Source: Roseovarius atlanticus
GTDB taxonomy: Bacteria > Pseudomonadota > Alphaproteobacteria > Rhodobacterales > Rhodobacteraceae
DNA: 64,000 bases
Direction of reading: 5' to 3'
Assembly: GCF_001441615.1 (NCBI RefSeq)
Contig: NZ_LAXJ01000002.1
Location: forward strand, 574,861-638,860
In this document: piece by piece, positions 25,425-34,198 of the stretch
How the letters are laid out: the number at the start of each line of letters is the position of its first letter
Numbering within the stretch: the first letter of the stretch is position 1
The notes under the pieces: generated by a model
The model's input: the letters and a program-made list of their open reading frames with translations, nothing else
Database searches by the model: none
What the model was told of the DNA's origin: nothing
Program-made: the position numbers and the translations under genes

Positions 25425-25439
25425 GTATTCTTTAAATAC
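25425..25439. promoter_or_regulatory. Second copy of the candidate Lrp site
   Basis: GTATT-N5-AATAC (25425-25439) is an inverted repeat and contains the same TTCTTTAAATAC as 24410-24421. It lies 150 bases before the next gene. The gap 25384-25587 holds nothing else recognised. Confidence 0.4.
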
Positions 25440-25587
25440 AGTGACTTATTCGCTCTCCGCATGACGGCTATGCAGAATGATGACTAGCCGCGTCCCGCGT
25501 GGCAGGTCTATGCTGCATTGCAGAATTAGTGCGCCAACCCGATATCCCACGAGGTCGGCCACCACCTGCAACCGAACGAGGTCCCCC

Positions 25588-25932
25588 ATGAAAACGATCC
25601 TGACGGCCGCCGCCCTAGCCCTGACGACAACCACCGCCAATGCCGATACCGTCACGCTGACACGGGCGAATGCCGGCACCACCCTGCATGAAACCGATGC
25701 CGACATGAGCGTCTACTGGGTCGAGGATGGCGACGCCTACGCACTGACCGCCACCTATGTCACCGGCGAGGCGCCCGCCGATCCCGCTCGCCTGCGGATG
25801 CACCTGGCGGATGGCGACGCGGTTACCTTCGGCCTGCCCGGCGTGCAGGACCGAGTGTTCACATTCGGCCGCGAGGGCGACACCGTCTCGGTCCGGTCGG
25901 CCCGCGTCAGCGTCGACTACGCCAGCAAGTAA
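25588..25932 (+). CDS. Hypothetical exported protein
   Basis: A 114-residue protein with a signal peptide (MKTILTAAALALTTTTANA, cleavage after ANA). The mature part is Thr/Ala/Asp-rich with a likely all-beta pattern (YWVEDGDAYALTATYV, VQDRVFTFGREGDTVSVRSARVSVDY). No family is recognised. A strong terminator follows. Start at 25588 was chosen because the signal peptide begins there and GAGG precedes it. Confidence 0.68.
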   Translation: MKTILTAAALALTTTTANADTVTLTRANAGTTLHETDADMSVYWVEDGDAYALTATYVTGEAPADPARLRMHLADGDAVTFGLPGVQDRVFTFGREGDTVSVRSARVSVDYASK

Positions 25933-25955
25933 CGGCTGCAATCCGTCGTTTCCCG

Positions 25956-25984
25956 GCCGCGGCGCACCAGGCGCCGCGGCTTTT
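25956..25984 (+). terminator. Intrinsic terminator of the exported protein gene
   Basis: GCCGCGGCGC (25956-25965), loop ACCAG, GCGCCGCGGC (25971-25980) and TTTT form a perfect 10-base stem with a T-run, 23 bases after the stop. Confidence 0.92.
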
Positions 25985-26096
25985 GCATGTTCGATGTGCC
26001 GAAAATGCTTCTGAAGGTGACGGTGGAACTCCCTGTCATACCGAGGTAGTCAGAGGGCATACCGATGCAAACGTTCCAACCCAGGACAGAACGCTC

Positions 26097-27224
26097 ATGA
26101 CCGCTCTTCGCCCCGATATCGACCCCGATGGCCTGCTGGAATATTCCGTCGTCTTCACCGACCGCTCGCTCAACCACATGAGCAAGGTTTTCCAAGGGGT
26201 TATGACCGACATCTCATCCATGCTGAAAGAGGTCTACAACGCCTCTGCCGTGGCCATCGTGCCCGGCGGCGGCACCGTCGCGATGGAGGCCGTCGCCCGT
26301 CAGTTCGGCCACGACGCCCATGCGCTCATTGTGCGCAACGGCTGGTTTTCCTATCGCTGGAGCCAGATCTTCGACGCCGGGCAATTCACCTCGGACACCA
26401 CCGTCTGCATGGCCCGCCAGACCGGCAACGGCGCTCAGGCGCCCTTTGCCCCCGCCCCGATCGAGGAGGTCACCGCGAAGATCCGCGAAGCCAAGCCCGA
26501 CGCCGTTTTCGCGCCGCACGTGGAAACCAGCGCCGGCATCATCCTGCCCGACGACTACATCACCGCGTTGGCCGAAGCCGCGCACGAGGTGGGCGCATTG
26601 ATGGTGCTCGACTGCATCGCCTCGGGCTGCGCCTGGGTCGACATGAAAGAGACCGGCGTCGATGTGCTGATCTCGGCCCCGCAAAAGGGCTGGTCCGCCT
26701 CGCCCTCGGCAGGGCTGGTGATGATGTCGGACCGGGCGGTCGAGCGTTTGGCGACGACCTCCTCGAACAGCTTCGCCATCGACCTCAAGAAATGGCACGC
26801 GATCATGGCGGCCTATGAAAACGGCGGCCATGCCTATCACGCCACCATGCCCACCGACGCGCTGCGCGGATTCCGCGACACGATGCTGGAAACCAAGGAG
26901 TTCGGTTTCGGCAAACTGTGTGAAGCCCAGTGGGAGTTGGGCAATGCGGTGCGCGCCATGCTGGCCGACAAGGGCGTGACGTCGGTGGCGGCCGAGGGCT
27001 ATGGCGCGCCGGGCGTGGTGGTCAGCTATACCATCGACCCGGATGTGCAGAACGGCAAGAAATTCAGCGAGCAGGGAATGCAGATCGCCGCTGGCGTGCC
27101 CCTGCAAGTGGGCGAGCCGGACGGGTTCATGACCTTCCGGCTGGGGTTGTTCGGTCTGGACAAGCTTTATGACGTAGAAGCCGCGAAGACCCGGCTGCAA
27201 GAGGTGATCGACAGGGTTCTATAG
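26097..27224 (+). CDS. Class V aminotransferase (alanine/serine-glyoxylate type)
   Basis: A 375-residue PLP enzyme. Family features are AIVPGGGTVAMEAVARQF near the N-terminus, APHVETSAGIILPDDYI, the aspartate that contacts the PLP ring in LMVLDCIASGCAW, and the Schiff-base Lys in SAPQKGWSASPSAG. Such enzymes transfer amino groups from Ala, Ser or phosphonates to glyoxylate or pyruvate; the exact substrate is not determined. The ATG at 26097 is preceded by CAGGACAG; an upstream in-frame start would add a non-family extension. Confidence 0.85.
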   Translation: MTALRPDIDPDGLLEYSVVFTDRSLNHMSKVFQGVMTDISSMLKEVYNASAVAIVPGGGTVAMEAVARQFGHDAHALIVRNGWFSYRWSQIFDAGQFTSDTTVCMARQTGNGAQAPFAPAPIEEVTAKIREAKPDAVFAPHVETSAGIILPDDYITALAEAAHEVGALMVLDCIASGCAWVDMKETGVDVLISAPQKGWSASPSAGLVMMSDRAVERLATTSSNSFAIDLKKWHAIMAAYENGGHAYHATMPTDALRGFRDTMLETKEFGFGKLCEAQWELGNAVRAMLADKGVTSVAAEGYGAPGVVVSYTIDPDVQNGKKFSEQGMQIAAGVPLQVGEPDGFMTFRLGLFGLDKLYDVEAAKTRLQEVIDRVL

Positions 27225-27241
27225 CCCCCGCGCGGAATAGA

Positions 27242-27341
27242 GGCGCAGCTAGCTGCGCCGCCGCGCGATCGGCAGACCGCCCGTCACGCCGAAGGCGTGC
27301 CGACTATGAACGGCGCACCTCTGGTGCAACGGTCTGGCGAT
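27242..27341. repeat. Structured intergenic element, possible three-way junction
   Basis: GGCGCAGCTAGCTGCGCC (27242-27259) is a perfect palindrome. After it ATCGGCAGACCG (27268-27279) pairs with CGGTCTGGCGAT (27330-27341) with one mismatch. Inside are two small hairpins, CACGCC-GAA-GGCGTG (27285-27299) and GCACC-TCT-GGTGC (27315-27327). The layout is a closed three-way junction. It sits between the convergent aminotransferase and M50 protease genes. No gene is supported in 27225-27447. Confidence 0.75.
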
Positions 27342-27447
27342 TGGTAGCCGCAAGCGATTCAATTCGAGGTTTTTCGGAGTTGGCAGCCATAAAGTGCGCG
27401 GAACGACCGCCGGGTCGCCATCCCGCGGTGTGACGATCGCGCGGCCC

Positions 27448-28122
27448 CTACCGCAACCGGATATTGCTCTGCGCCCCCAGCCCCCGGCGCAGGCACATCC
27501 AGATCACCCAGACGCTGATCCCCAGCCACAGCCCGCCCCACATCCAGGTGGTGCCGCCGAACTCCTCGGCCAGCATCCGCGCGTCGGAATGCAGCCAACC
27601 GCGCGCAATCGTGTCGCTGTAGATGTCGAGCGGCACGTAGATCATGCAGGCCAGCCCGATTACCCTTAACAAAAGGTCGCTGACATCCCGCGGCAGGTAT
27701 TTCGTCGCCAGCAGCATCGCCGCGCCCGTCCCGGCCCCGAACACCAGCGCGAAGGGCGACCGCACGTAAAGCACCGTCACCGCCAGCAGCGTCAGCCCCA
27801 GCACACCCAGCACCGCGCGGTCGGCCCGCGTGCGCACCGCCGCCATGAAGAGCGCAACGCCGATCAGCAACGAGCCGAGGTATCCCGCGCTCAGGCTCAG
27901 AAACCGGCTGCCCCCGCGCGAGGTCACCGCCCCGCCCTGCATCGGGTCGAGCGTCAGGTTCAGCACCTCGCCCCCGGTCAGCAGCACGGCCAGCACGTGG
28001 CCCAGCTCGTGCAGGAACACCACCAGCAATTTCAGCGGGATCACCACGGGCGTTTGCCACAGCAGGGCTATCGCCGCCACCAAGAGCAGCAATTGCCAGT
28101 GGCCGCGCAGAAATGCCTGCAT
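27448..28122 (-). CDS. M50-family membrane metallopeptidase
   Basis: A 224-residue polytopic protein with the zinc motif HELGH in LKLLVVFLHELGHVLAVLLTGGEVL near residue 38, preceded by a first membrane helix. At least five further hydrophobic segments follow. This matches the compact M50B-like peptidases rather than the PDZ-containing RseP type. The second zinc ligand (NxxPxxxLDG type) is not evident, so activity is uncertain. The gene starts 2 bases after the UbiH stop and is probably co-transcribed with it. Confidence 0.83.
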   Translation of the reverse strand: MQAFLRGHWQLLLLVAAIALLWQTPVVIPLKLLVVFLHELGHVLAVLLTGGEVLNLTLDPMQGGAVTSRGGSRFLSLSAGYLGSLLIGVALFMAAVRTRADRAVLGVLGLTLLAVTVLYVRSPFALVFGAGTGAAMLLATKYLPRDVSDLLLRVIGLACMIYVPLDIYSDTIARGWLHSDARMLAEEFGGTTWMWGGLWLGISVWVIWMCLRRGLGAQSNIRLR

Positions 28123-28124
28123 TC

Positions 28125-29327
28125 TCAGCCCCTTGCGCCCAGCCCCAGCTGCATCAGCGTCTTGCGCACAGGGGCGAGGCCATAAAGCGCATTCAAGGCC
28201 TGCGCCCGCGCGTCGCGCAGCACCGGCGCGCTGACCATCGAGGCGCGGTTCAGCACGTCGATGCCCGTGACCCGCGCCATCACCTCCCAGTGGCGGCGCT
28301 TGTGATAGGTTTCCAGCATCTCACGGTCGCCCAGCCGCTCGGGATTGGCCTGCGCCAGCTCCAGCAGCACGTGCAGATCGCCCAATGACATGTTCAACCC
28401 CTGCGCCCCGATGGGCGGCACCACATGCGCGGCCTCGGCCACGAGGGCGACGCGCTCGCCCGCCATCCGCTCGGCCACCTGGGATATGATCGGCCAGACC
28501 GTGCGGCGCGAGGCGAGCGTCAGCGGCCCGAAAAGGTGGCACGACCGCGTGCTCATCTCTACCTCGAACGCGGCCACGTCCAGCGCGGCCAGCCGCTGCG
28601 CCTCGGAGCCTTCCTCCATCCACACCACGGCGGAGGACGGCCGCCCCTCGTAATCCGGCAGCGGGACCAGCGTGAAGGGGCCGCCCGTGCGGTGGATCTC
28701 GGTCGAGACATTGTCATGCGGGATCGGATGCGTCACGGCAAAGGCCAACGCCTTTTGCCCGTAGCGCGTTGTTTTCACCGGGATGCGCGCCGCCTCGCGC
28801 ATGGGCGAGCCGCGCCCGTCGGCGGCCAGCACCAGCCGGGTGCGGATCTTGCTGCCATCGCTGAGGCCCACCCGCGCCTCGGCCTCGCGGGTGAACAGGC
28901 TGTCCGCCGCCACGCCAGGGCGAAACTCCACCGTGTCCAGGCTGTCCAGCTGCGCCACCATCTCGCGCCGCAACAGCCAGTTGGGCAGGTTCCAGCCAAA
29001 GGGCTTGTCCGAGATGTCGCCCGCGTCAAAATTCTTGATGATGCGCGGCTCGGGCACGTCGCCTCCCGCGTCGACGATGCGCATGACCTGCAAGGGGGCG
29101 GCATGGACGTCAAGCCTGTCCCAGATTCCCGCCTTCGCCAGAAGCGCCTGCGCCGGTTGCAGGATCGCGGTGGTGCGCAGGTCCGACCCTTCGGCGTCGC
29201 GCTCGGTCACCGGCGCGGCCGGATCGACGCACAGCACGCGGAACCCCGCACCGCCAAAGAGCGCCGCCGCCGACAGCCCGGCCACGCCGCCGCCGGACAC
29301 TAGGATATCGAAATCAAATGGGCGCAT
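28125..29327 (-). CDS. ubiH: UbiH/UbiF-type FAD-dependent ubiquinone hydroxylase
   Basis: A 400-residue flavin monooxygenase of ubiquinone synthesis. The FAD dinucleotide motif ILVSGGGVAGLSAAALFGGAG is at the N-terminus, the DG motif is VLAADGRGSPMREAA, and the third FAD motif is ALVAEAAHVVPPIGAQGLNMSLGDLHVL. In that motif the usual Gly-Asp is replaced by Ala-Glu. The start at 29327 (MRPFDFD) has GGAGG upstream. Which ring position it hydroxylates cannot be told. An M50 peptidase follows in the same operon. Confidence 0.85.
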   Translation of the reverse strand: MRPFDFDILVSGGGVAGLSAAALFGGAGFRVLCVDPAAPVTERDAEGSDLRTTAILQPAQALLAKAGIWDRLDVHAAPLQVMRIVDAGGDVPEPRIIKNFDAGDISDKPFGWNLPNWLLRREMVAQLDSLDTVEFRPGVAADSLFTREAEARVGLSDGSKIRTRLVLAADGRGSPMREAARIPVKTTRYGQKALAFAVTHPIPHDNVSTEIHRTGGPFTLVPLPDYEGRPSSAVVWMEEGSEAQRLAALDVAAFEVEMSTRSCHLFGPLTLASRRTVWPIISQVAERMAGERVALVAEAAHVVPPIGAQGLNMSLGDLHVLLELAQANPERLGDREMLETYHKRRHWEVMARVTGIDVLNRASMVSAPVLRDARAQALNALYGLAPVRKTLMQLGLGARG

Positions 29328-29471
29328 GGTGCCTGCCTCCTTCGCGCTCAACATAGGCCGCCTTCACGCTTGCCGCCAGCGGCATCGGAGCGCAGCGAGA
29401 TCGATAAGCTTTAATCAATTATCGTCAGAACTTTGTGGGTTGAACCTAATGTGATACATGAGGTTTCGCAC

Positions 29472-30116
29472 CTACACCAGCCGCGACAGGAACCCCGATA
29501 GATCATCGGTATGATGATGCACGTGATCCGCCTCGACCGGCTCGGGGCCGACCAGCACGGTGCGCATTCCCATCGCGTGGGGCGCGGCCAGGTTGCGCAC
29601 GTCATCCTCGAACATCGCGGCCCGTTCCGGCACGACGCCATCGGTGGCAAAGACGCGGTCGAACGCCGCCCGGTCGGGCTTGGGTTGAAAACCCGCATGT
29701 TCCACGCCGTAGATCGCATCGAAGAGGCCCTCCAGCCCCCGCGTCTCGACCACCCGCTGCGCGTACGGCGCCGATCCGTTGGTATAGACGATCTTGCGCC
29801 CCGGCAGCGCCCGGATATGGGCGGCCAGTTCCGCATCCGCCTCAAGCACGTCGAAGGATATGTCGTGCACGTCCGTCAGGTAGGGCCCCGGATCGACGTC
29901 ATGCTCGCGCATCAGCCCGGCCAGCGTGGTGCCGTGACGCCGCCAATAGTCCAGCCGCAGCCGGTCGGCCTCGGCCCGGTCCACGCCCAGCGCGTCCATC
30001 ACGAATTGCGTCATCCGCACCTCGATCTGGTCGAACAGGCGCATTTCCGGCGGATAAAGCGTGTTGTCGAGGTCGAAGACCCATGTCTCCACATGCGCGA
30101 AAAACGCCTTCGCCAT
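29472..30116 (-). CDS. HAD-family pyrimidine 5'-nucleotidase
   Basis: A 214-residue haloacid dehalogenase-type phosphatase. Motif I is FDLDNTLYPP (nucleophile Asp and acid Asp), motif II is KIVYTNGSAPYAQRV, and motif IV is AAMFEDDVRNLAAPHAMGM. The cap and the TLYPP extension match the Sdt1/pyrimidine 5'-nucleotidase subgroup, which removes phosphate from UMP or CMP. It is divergent from the GntR gene and separated from ubiH by 144 bases. Confidence 0.88.
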   Translation of the reverse strand: MAKAFFAHVETWVFDLDNTLYPPEMRLFDQIEVRMTQFVMDALGVDRAEADRLRLDYWRRHGTTLAGLMREHDVDPGPYLTDVHDISFDVLEADAELAAHIRALPGRKIVYTNGSAPYAQRVVETRGLEGLFDAIYGVEHAGFQPKPDRAAFDRVFATDGVVPERAAMFEDDVRNLAAPHAMGMRTVLVGPEPVEADHVHHHTDDLSGFLSRLV

Positions 30117-30221
30117 AGCCTCTCTCCGATCTTAATTGTCGCAGGGCCCTGCAAGGCTTGCACCCCGCGCCCTGCCCCGCATATCCTCGTCGTCTGAAAC
30201 CACATACCAAAAGAGAGTGCG

Positions 30222-30872
30222 ATGACCATAGCCGCGCCGCAGAAAGATGCCTACCACATGATCCTCGAGGCGATCGACACCGGCGATTACAAGCCCGGCG
30301 ACCGCCTGGTGGAAAGCGACCTGGCAGAGCGGTTCGGCGTGTCGCGCACCCCCATCCGCGAGGCGCTGCAACGGCTGGAGACCCAAAGCCTGCTCACGCG
30401 CGACGGCCGCAGCCTGATCGTGTCGTCGCTGGATCACAACCAGCTGGCCGAGCTTTACGTGGTGCGCGCCGAGCTGGAGGGGCTGGCCGCCAACCTGGCC
30501 GCCCGCCACGCCGCGCCCGAAGAGGTCCGCGTGCTGCGCGACATGGTCACCGACGACCGGGCGCTGATCGACGACCCAAAGGCGATGGCGCGCGCCAACC
30601 GGCGGTTCCACAAGCAGATCCACCTGGCCTCGCATAACAGGTTCCTGGTGCAGCAGTTGGACCTGGTCTATCGCTCCATGGCGCTGATGGCGACCACCTC
30701 GCTGGCCGCCCTGGGCCGCCCCGAAGATGCGCTGGCCGAACATGACGCCATTGTCACCGCCATCGAGACCGGCGATGCCGAGGCCGCGGGTGAAGCTCTG
30801 CGCGCCCATATTTCCAAGGCCTTCGTGACCCGGCTGAAGCTGGATTCAGGGGAACTGGGCACGCTGATCTGA
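30222..30872 (+). CDS. GntR-family regulator with FCD domain
   Basis: A 216-residue regulator. The winged helix covers about residues 8-75 (YKPGDRLVESDLAERFGVSRTPIREALQRLETQSLL), followed by an all-helical FCD domain with metal-ligand candidates in RANRRFHKQIHLAS and EHDAIVTAIETGDAEAAGEALRAHI. FadR-type regulators with FCD domains respond to organic acids. Its last 27 bases overlap the convergent glycosyltransferase gene. The target genes are not evident. Confidence 0.93.
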   Translation: MTIAAPQKDAYHMILEAIDTGDYKPGDRLVESDLAERFGVSRTPIREALQRLETQSLLTRDGRSLIVSSLDHNQLAELYVVRAELEGLAANLAARHAAPEEVRVLRDMVTDDRALIDDPKAMARANRRFHKQIHLASHNRFLVQQLDLVYRSMALMATTSLAALGRPEDALAEHDAIVTAIETGDAEAAGEALRAHISKAFVTRLKLDSGELGTLI

Positions 30873-32762
30873 CGCGGTCTTGGCGACCGGCGGGGGCGCC
30901 ACGCCCAGTGACAGGCCATGCGCCGTCTTGTCCCAGAAGAACGGCTTCAGCACCAGTTCATAGACCGCCTTGTAGGCGGCAATCGCCCCCAGCGGCCAGT
31001 AAAAGTGCATGGTCGGCACCCACGCCATCAGGTGCCGGTGCTTGGACCCTGTGACCGAGGCGAGATAGATCGTCAGGTTCAACGCCTCGATGGACAGGAA
31101 CAACGCGCCGAACGCCGCCAGCACCGTTCGCGGCAGAACCGGATCAAGCGGATGCGGCAGCCCAAAGAACACCAACCAGAAGGACCACAGGAAAGGCGCC
31201 AGCATCACCTGGCTCAGCGCCGTGACGAAATGCGCCTGAAAACCCCAGAATTTCCACGCCCCCAGCTGCCGATAAAGCAACCGGGGGCGCCGCATATGCA
31301 CCAGGTAGGTCGTCATGTACCCCTTGAGCCAGCGTGAGCGCTGCTTGATCCAGGCCCAGGGGTGACAATTCGCCTCCTCCTCCGTGACGGTGGCGACCAT
31401 TTCGGTGCGAAATCCGTGCCGGGCCAGCCGAAACCCCAGATCGGCATCCTCGGTCACGTTATGCGCGTCCCAGCCGCCCAGCGCCTCTAGCGCATCGCGG
31501 CGGAAATAGAGCGTCGTGCCCCCCAGCGGAATGGCAAAGCCCAGCCGCGCCATGCCCGGCAGGATGGTGCGGAACCACGTGGCGTATTCGATCGTGAAAC
31601 ACCGCGCCAGCCAGTTCTGGCGCGGGTTGTAATAATCGAGGATTCCCTGCAGGCAGGCGACCTCGGGCGGCGCTTGCTGAAATCTGCGCGCGATGCGGGT
31701 GATCTGGTCGGGCTCGGGCGCGTCCTCGGCGTCGAAAATACCGATGATGTCCCCGTCGCAGAAATCCAGGGCATAGTTCATCGCCCGCGGTTTGGTGCGG
31801 GGATGCCCGTCGGGCACGACCACCACGCGGATCCAGCTGGGCAGGTCGATCTGCGCCAGCGTGGACTGGGTCATGGCGTCCTCTTCCTCCAGCACCAGAA
31901 CCACGTCCAGCAGACATTTGGGATAGGTCAGCTGCGTCAGGCGCGCCACCAGTGCGTGGGCAATCTCGGTCTCGCGAAAAAGCGGGACCAGAACCGACAC
32001 CTTGGGCAACGGCGCCTTGTCCAGCGGCTCGGGCAACGCGGGTGGGACCGGCCCTTCGGTCAGCCGCGCCGTGAAAGCCGCCAGCTTGAACAGTGCCGAC
32101 ACGATCAGCGTGAACGCCGCCCACCCTGCCAGCACTGCCAGGGTCGCGCGCGGAAAGGCCAGCGTCACCGCGGCCAGTGTCACCAGGGCCGACAGGACCA
32201 ACGCCAGACGCCGGGCATAGCCCTGCGCCCAGGTCCGGCAGCTTTCGATCACGGGCACGCGGGCTTGCGCGGCCTCGATCAGCCGCGCGTCGTAATGCCG
32301 GGCGACATGGGCCTGCACCACCTCGCGCGGGGCCATCAGGATACGGGCGGTGCGAAATCTGGCCGGCAAGTGCGCCCGAACGAAGCTCAGCGCCTCGGGG
32401 TCGCCGCTGACGATGGCGGGTTTGCCGTCACGGTCGGTGACCGGAAAAAAGGCATACCGCAAAAGGATGTGTGGCGCGGCCTCGACCTCTATGGGTGCAA
32501 GCGCGGCAATCTCTTCGGCCTCGACCCTGCGCGAGCGGAACCGGCGGGCATGGGAATCCAGAAGGTCGCTCCGCGTGACCAGCCCCTCGGCCAGCAGGAT
32601 GCGCCCGACATCGGCGTCGCAATGGCGTCGAACCTGCCGCGCGAGCAGGGCATCGCGGATATTCAGGGTGCCGCGACGCAAAAGATCCGCCTCGACCGCT
32701 CCCGCGTCAAAGCCGGTGGCGTCCCCGGAGGGGCCCGCCTGGCGCAGTTCCGAAATCCCCAT
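30846..32762 (-). CDS. Membrane glycosyltransferase family 2 with N-terminal MshEN-like domain
   Basis: A 638-residue processive-type glycosyltransferase. Residues about 25-170 resemble the MshEN/GSPII_E N-terminal domain (LLAEGLVTRSDLLD, PHILLRYAFFPVTDRDGKPAIVSGDPEA), which can bind c-di-GMP. Two membrane helices, then the GT2 domain with VSVLVPLFRE, FDAEDAPEPDQ, TEDADLGFRLARHG and QRSRWLKGYM (QxxRW) follow, then further helices. It probably makes or exports a surface polysaccharide under nucleotide control. The start at 32762 was preferred over an upstream GTG without a ribosome binding site. Confidence 0.87.
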   Translation of the reverse strand: MGISELRQAGPSGDATGFDAGAVEADLLRRGTLNIRDALLARQVRRHCDADVGRILLAEGLVTRSDLLDSHARRFRSRRVEAEEIAALAPIEVEAAPHILLRYAFFPVTDRDGKPAIVSGDPEALSFVRAHLPARFRTARILMAPREVVQAHVARHYDARLIEAAQARVPVIESCRTWAQGYARRLALVLSALVTLAAVTLAFPRATLAVLAGWAAFTLIVSALFKLAAFTARLTEGPVPPALPEPLDKAPLPKVSVLVPLFRETEIAHALVARLTQLTYPKCLLDVVLVLEEEDAMTQSTLAQIDLPSWIRVVVVPDGHPRTKPRAMNYALDFCDGDIIGIFDAEDAPEPDQITRIARRFQQAPPEVACLQGILDYYNPRQNWLARCFTIEYATWFRTILPGMARLGFAIPLGGTTLYFRRDALEALGGWDAHNVTEDADLGFRLARHGFRTEMVATVTEEEANCHPWAWIKQRSRWLKGYMTTYLVHMRRPRLLYRQLGAWKFWGFQAHFVTALSQVMLAPFLWSFWLVFFGLPHPLDPVLPRTVLAAFGALFLSIEALNLTIYLASVTGSKHRHLMAWVPTMHFYWPLGAIAAYKAVYELVLKPFFWDKTAHGLSLGVAPPPVAKTASDQRAQFP

Positions 32763-32855
32763 GGCTGTCTGCCCTGTTGCGTGACAGACGTAGCGTATCA
32801 CCAGATGGTTAACGGCTCGTAAAGAAACGGTTAATGCAGTGACCGCGAAGGACGC

Positions 32856-34004
32856 TCAGCGGTCCATCGATGCCGCGAAGCGTTCGAACAAATAGAAGCT
32901 GTCCTGCGGGCCGGGGCTGGCCTCGGGGTGATGCTGCACCGAGAACACCGGGCGGTCGGCCATGCGGATGCCGCAGTTCGACCCGTCGAAGAGCGAGACA
33001 TGCGATTGCACCACGCCTTCGGGCAGGGTCTGGCTGTCCACGGCGAACCCGTGGTTCATCGACGTGATCTCGACCTTGCCGGTGGTCAGGTCCTTCACCG
33101 GGTGGTTCGCGCCGTGATGGCCGTGGTTCATCTTGATCGTCCGCGCGCCCAGCGCAAGGCCCAGCATCTGGTGGCCAAGGCAGATGCCAAACAGCGGCAG
33201 GTTCTTTTCCAGCACGCCCCGGATCATCGGCACGGCGTATTCGCCGGTCGCCGCCGGGTCGCCCGGGCCGTTCGACAGGAACACGCCGTCGGGCGATTGC
33301 GCCAGCACGTCCTCGGCGGTGGCCGTCGCGGGCATCACCGTCACCTCGCAGCCCGCGCTGGCCAGGCAGCGCAGGATGTTGCGCTTGGCGCCATAGTCAA
33401 TCGCCACGACCTTGTGCCGGGCCTGCGTCTGGCGCGGGAAACCGTCGGGCCACGCCCAGCGCATCTCGTCCCAGCGATAGCTTTGCGCGCAGGTCACCTG
33501 TTTCGCCAGGTCCATGCCTTCGAGCCCGGCAAAGGCGCGGGCCTTGGCGACCAAAGCGGCCGTGTCGAACTTGCCGTCGGCGCGGTGCGCCAGCGCCACA
33601 TGCGGCGCGCCCTGCTGGCGAATGGCCCGCGTCAGGCGGCGTGTGTCGACGCCGCCGATGGCCACCCGGCCCCGCCGCGCCAGCCATTCGCCCAGCCGCT
33701 CGGTCGAGCGCCAGTTCGACGGCTCGGTCGGGTCCCACTTGACCACCATGCCCTCGGCCACCGGATCGGCGGTCTCGTCATCGTCGGGGTTCACGCCCAC
33801 GTTGCCGATATGTGGAAAGGTGAAGGTCACCACCTGCCCCGCATAGCTGGGGTCGGTCATGATTTCCTGATAGCCGGTCATCGCGGTGTTGAAACACAGC
33901 TCGGCCGCGACCTCGCCCTCGGCCCCGAACCCGCGCCCGTAGAACAGCGATCCATCGGCCAGGGCAAGACAGGCGGTCGGACGGGCATCGGGCGCGTGCG
34001 GCAT
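32856..34004 (-). CDS. carA: Carbamoyl-phosphate synthase small (glutaminase) subunit
   Basis: A 382-residue subunit. It hydrolyses glutamine and channels ammonia to CarB for carbamoyl phosphate, used in arginine and pyrimidine synthesis. The N-terminal domain has FNTAMTGYQEIMTDPSYAGQ. The class I amidotransferase domain has the nucleophile Cys in LPLFGICLGHQMLGLALGA and catalytic His-Glu in VQHHPEASPGP. The start at 34004 is backed by GGAGAATC. carB is not in the window. Confidence 0.98.
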   Translation of the reverse strand: MPHAPDARPTACLALADGSLFYGRGFGAEGEVAAELCFNTAMTGYQEIMTDPSYAGQVVTFTFPHIGNVGVNPDDDETADPVAEGMVVKWDPTEPSNWRSTERLGEWLARRGRVAIGGVDTRRLTRAIRQQGAPHVALAHRADGKFDTAALVAKARAFAGLEGMDLAKQVTCAQSYRWDEMRWAWPDGFPRQTQARHKVVAIDYGAKRNILRCLASAGCEVTVMPATATAEDVLAQSPDGVFLSNGPGDPAATGEYAVPMIRGVLEKNLPLFGICLGHQMLGLALGARTIKMNHGHHGANHPVKDLTTGKVEITSMNHGFAVDSQTLPEGVVQSHVSLFDGSNCGIRMADRPVFSVQHHPEASPGPQDSFYLFERFAASMDR

Positions 34005-34134
34005 CGGGGATTCTCCATCGGGCAAATTGCGCGGAACCTAGGGTCACCCGCGCGCGCGGTCAAGGCCGTGTTTTGCGCCGCAGCGTCACCCCTCATGGCC
34101 TGCAAAACAAGGGCTGCCGCATTGATCCGCGCGG

Positions 34135-34163
34135 TTGCGCCCCTATATGCTTTGCGATATTGT
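34135..34163 (+). promoter_or_regulatory. Candidate promoter of the YqeY gene
   Basis: TTGCGC (34135-34140), a 17-base spacer and TATTGT (34158-34163) precede the YqeY start by 36 bases. Confidence 0.35.
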
Positions 34164-34198
34164 GACACGCTTACGGGATGACAAGAGGATACCCTGAC

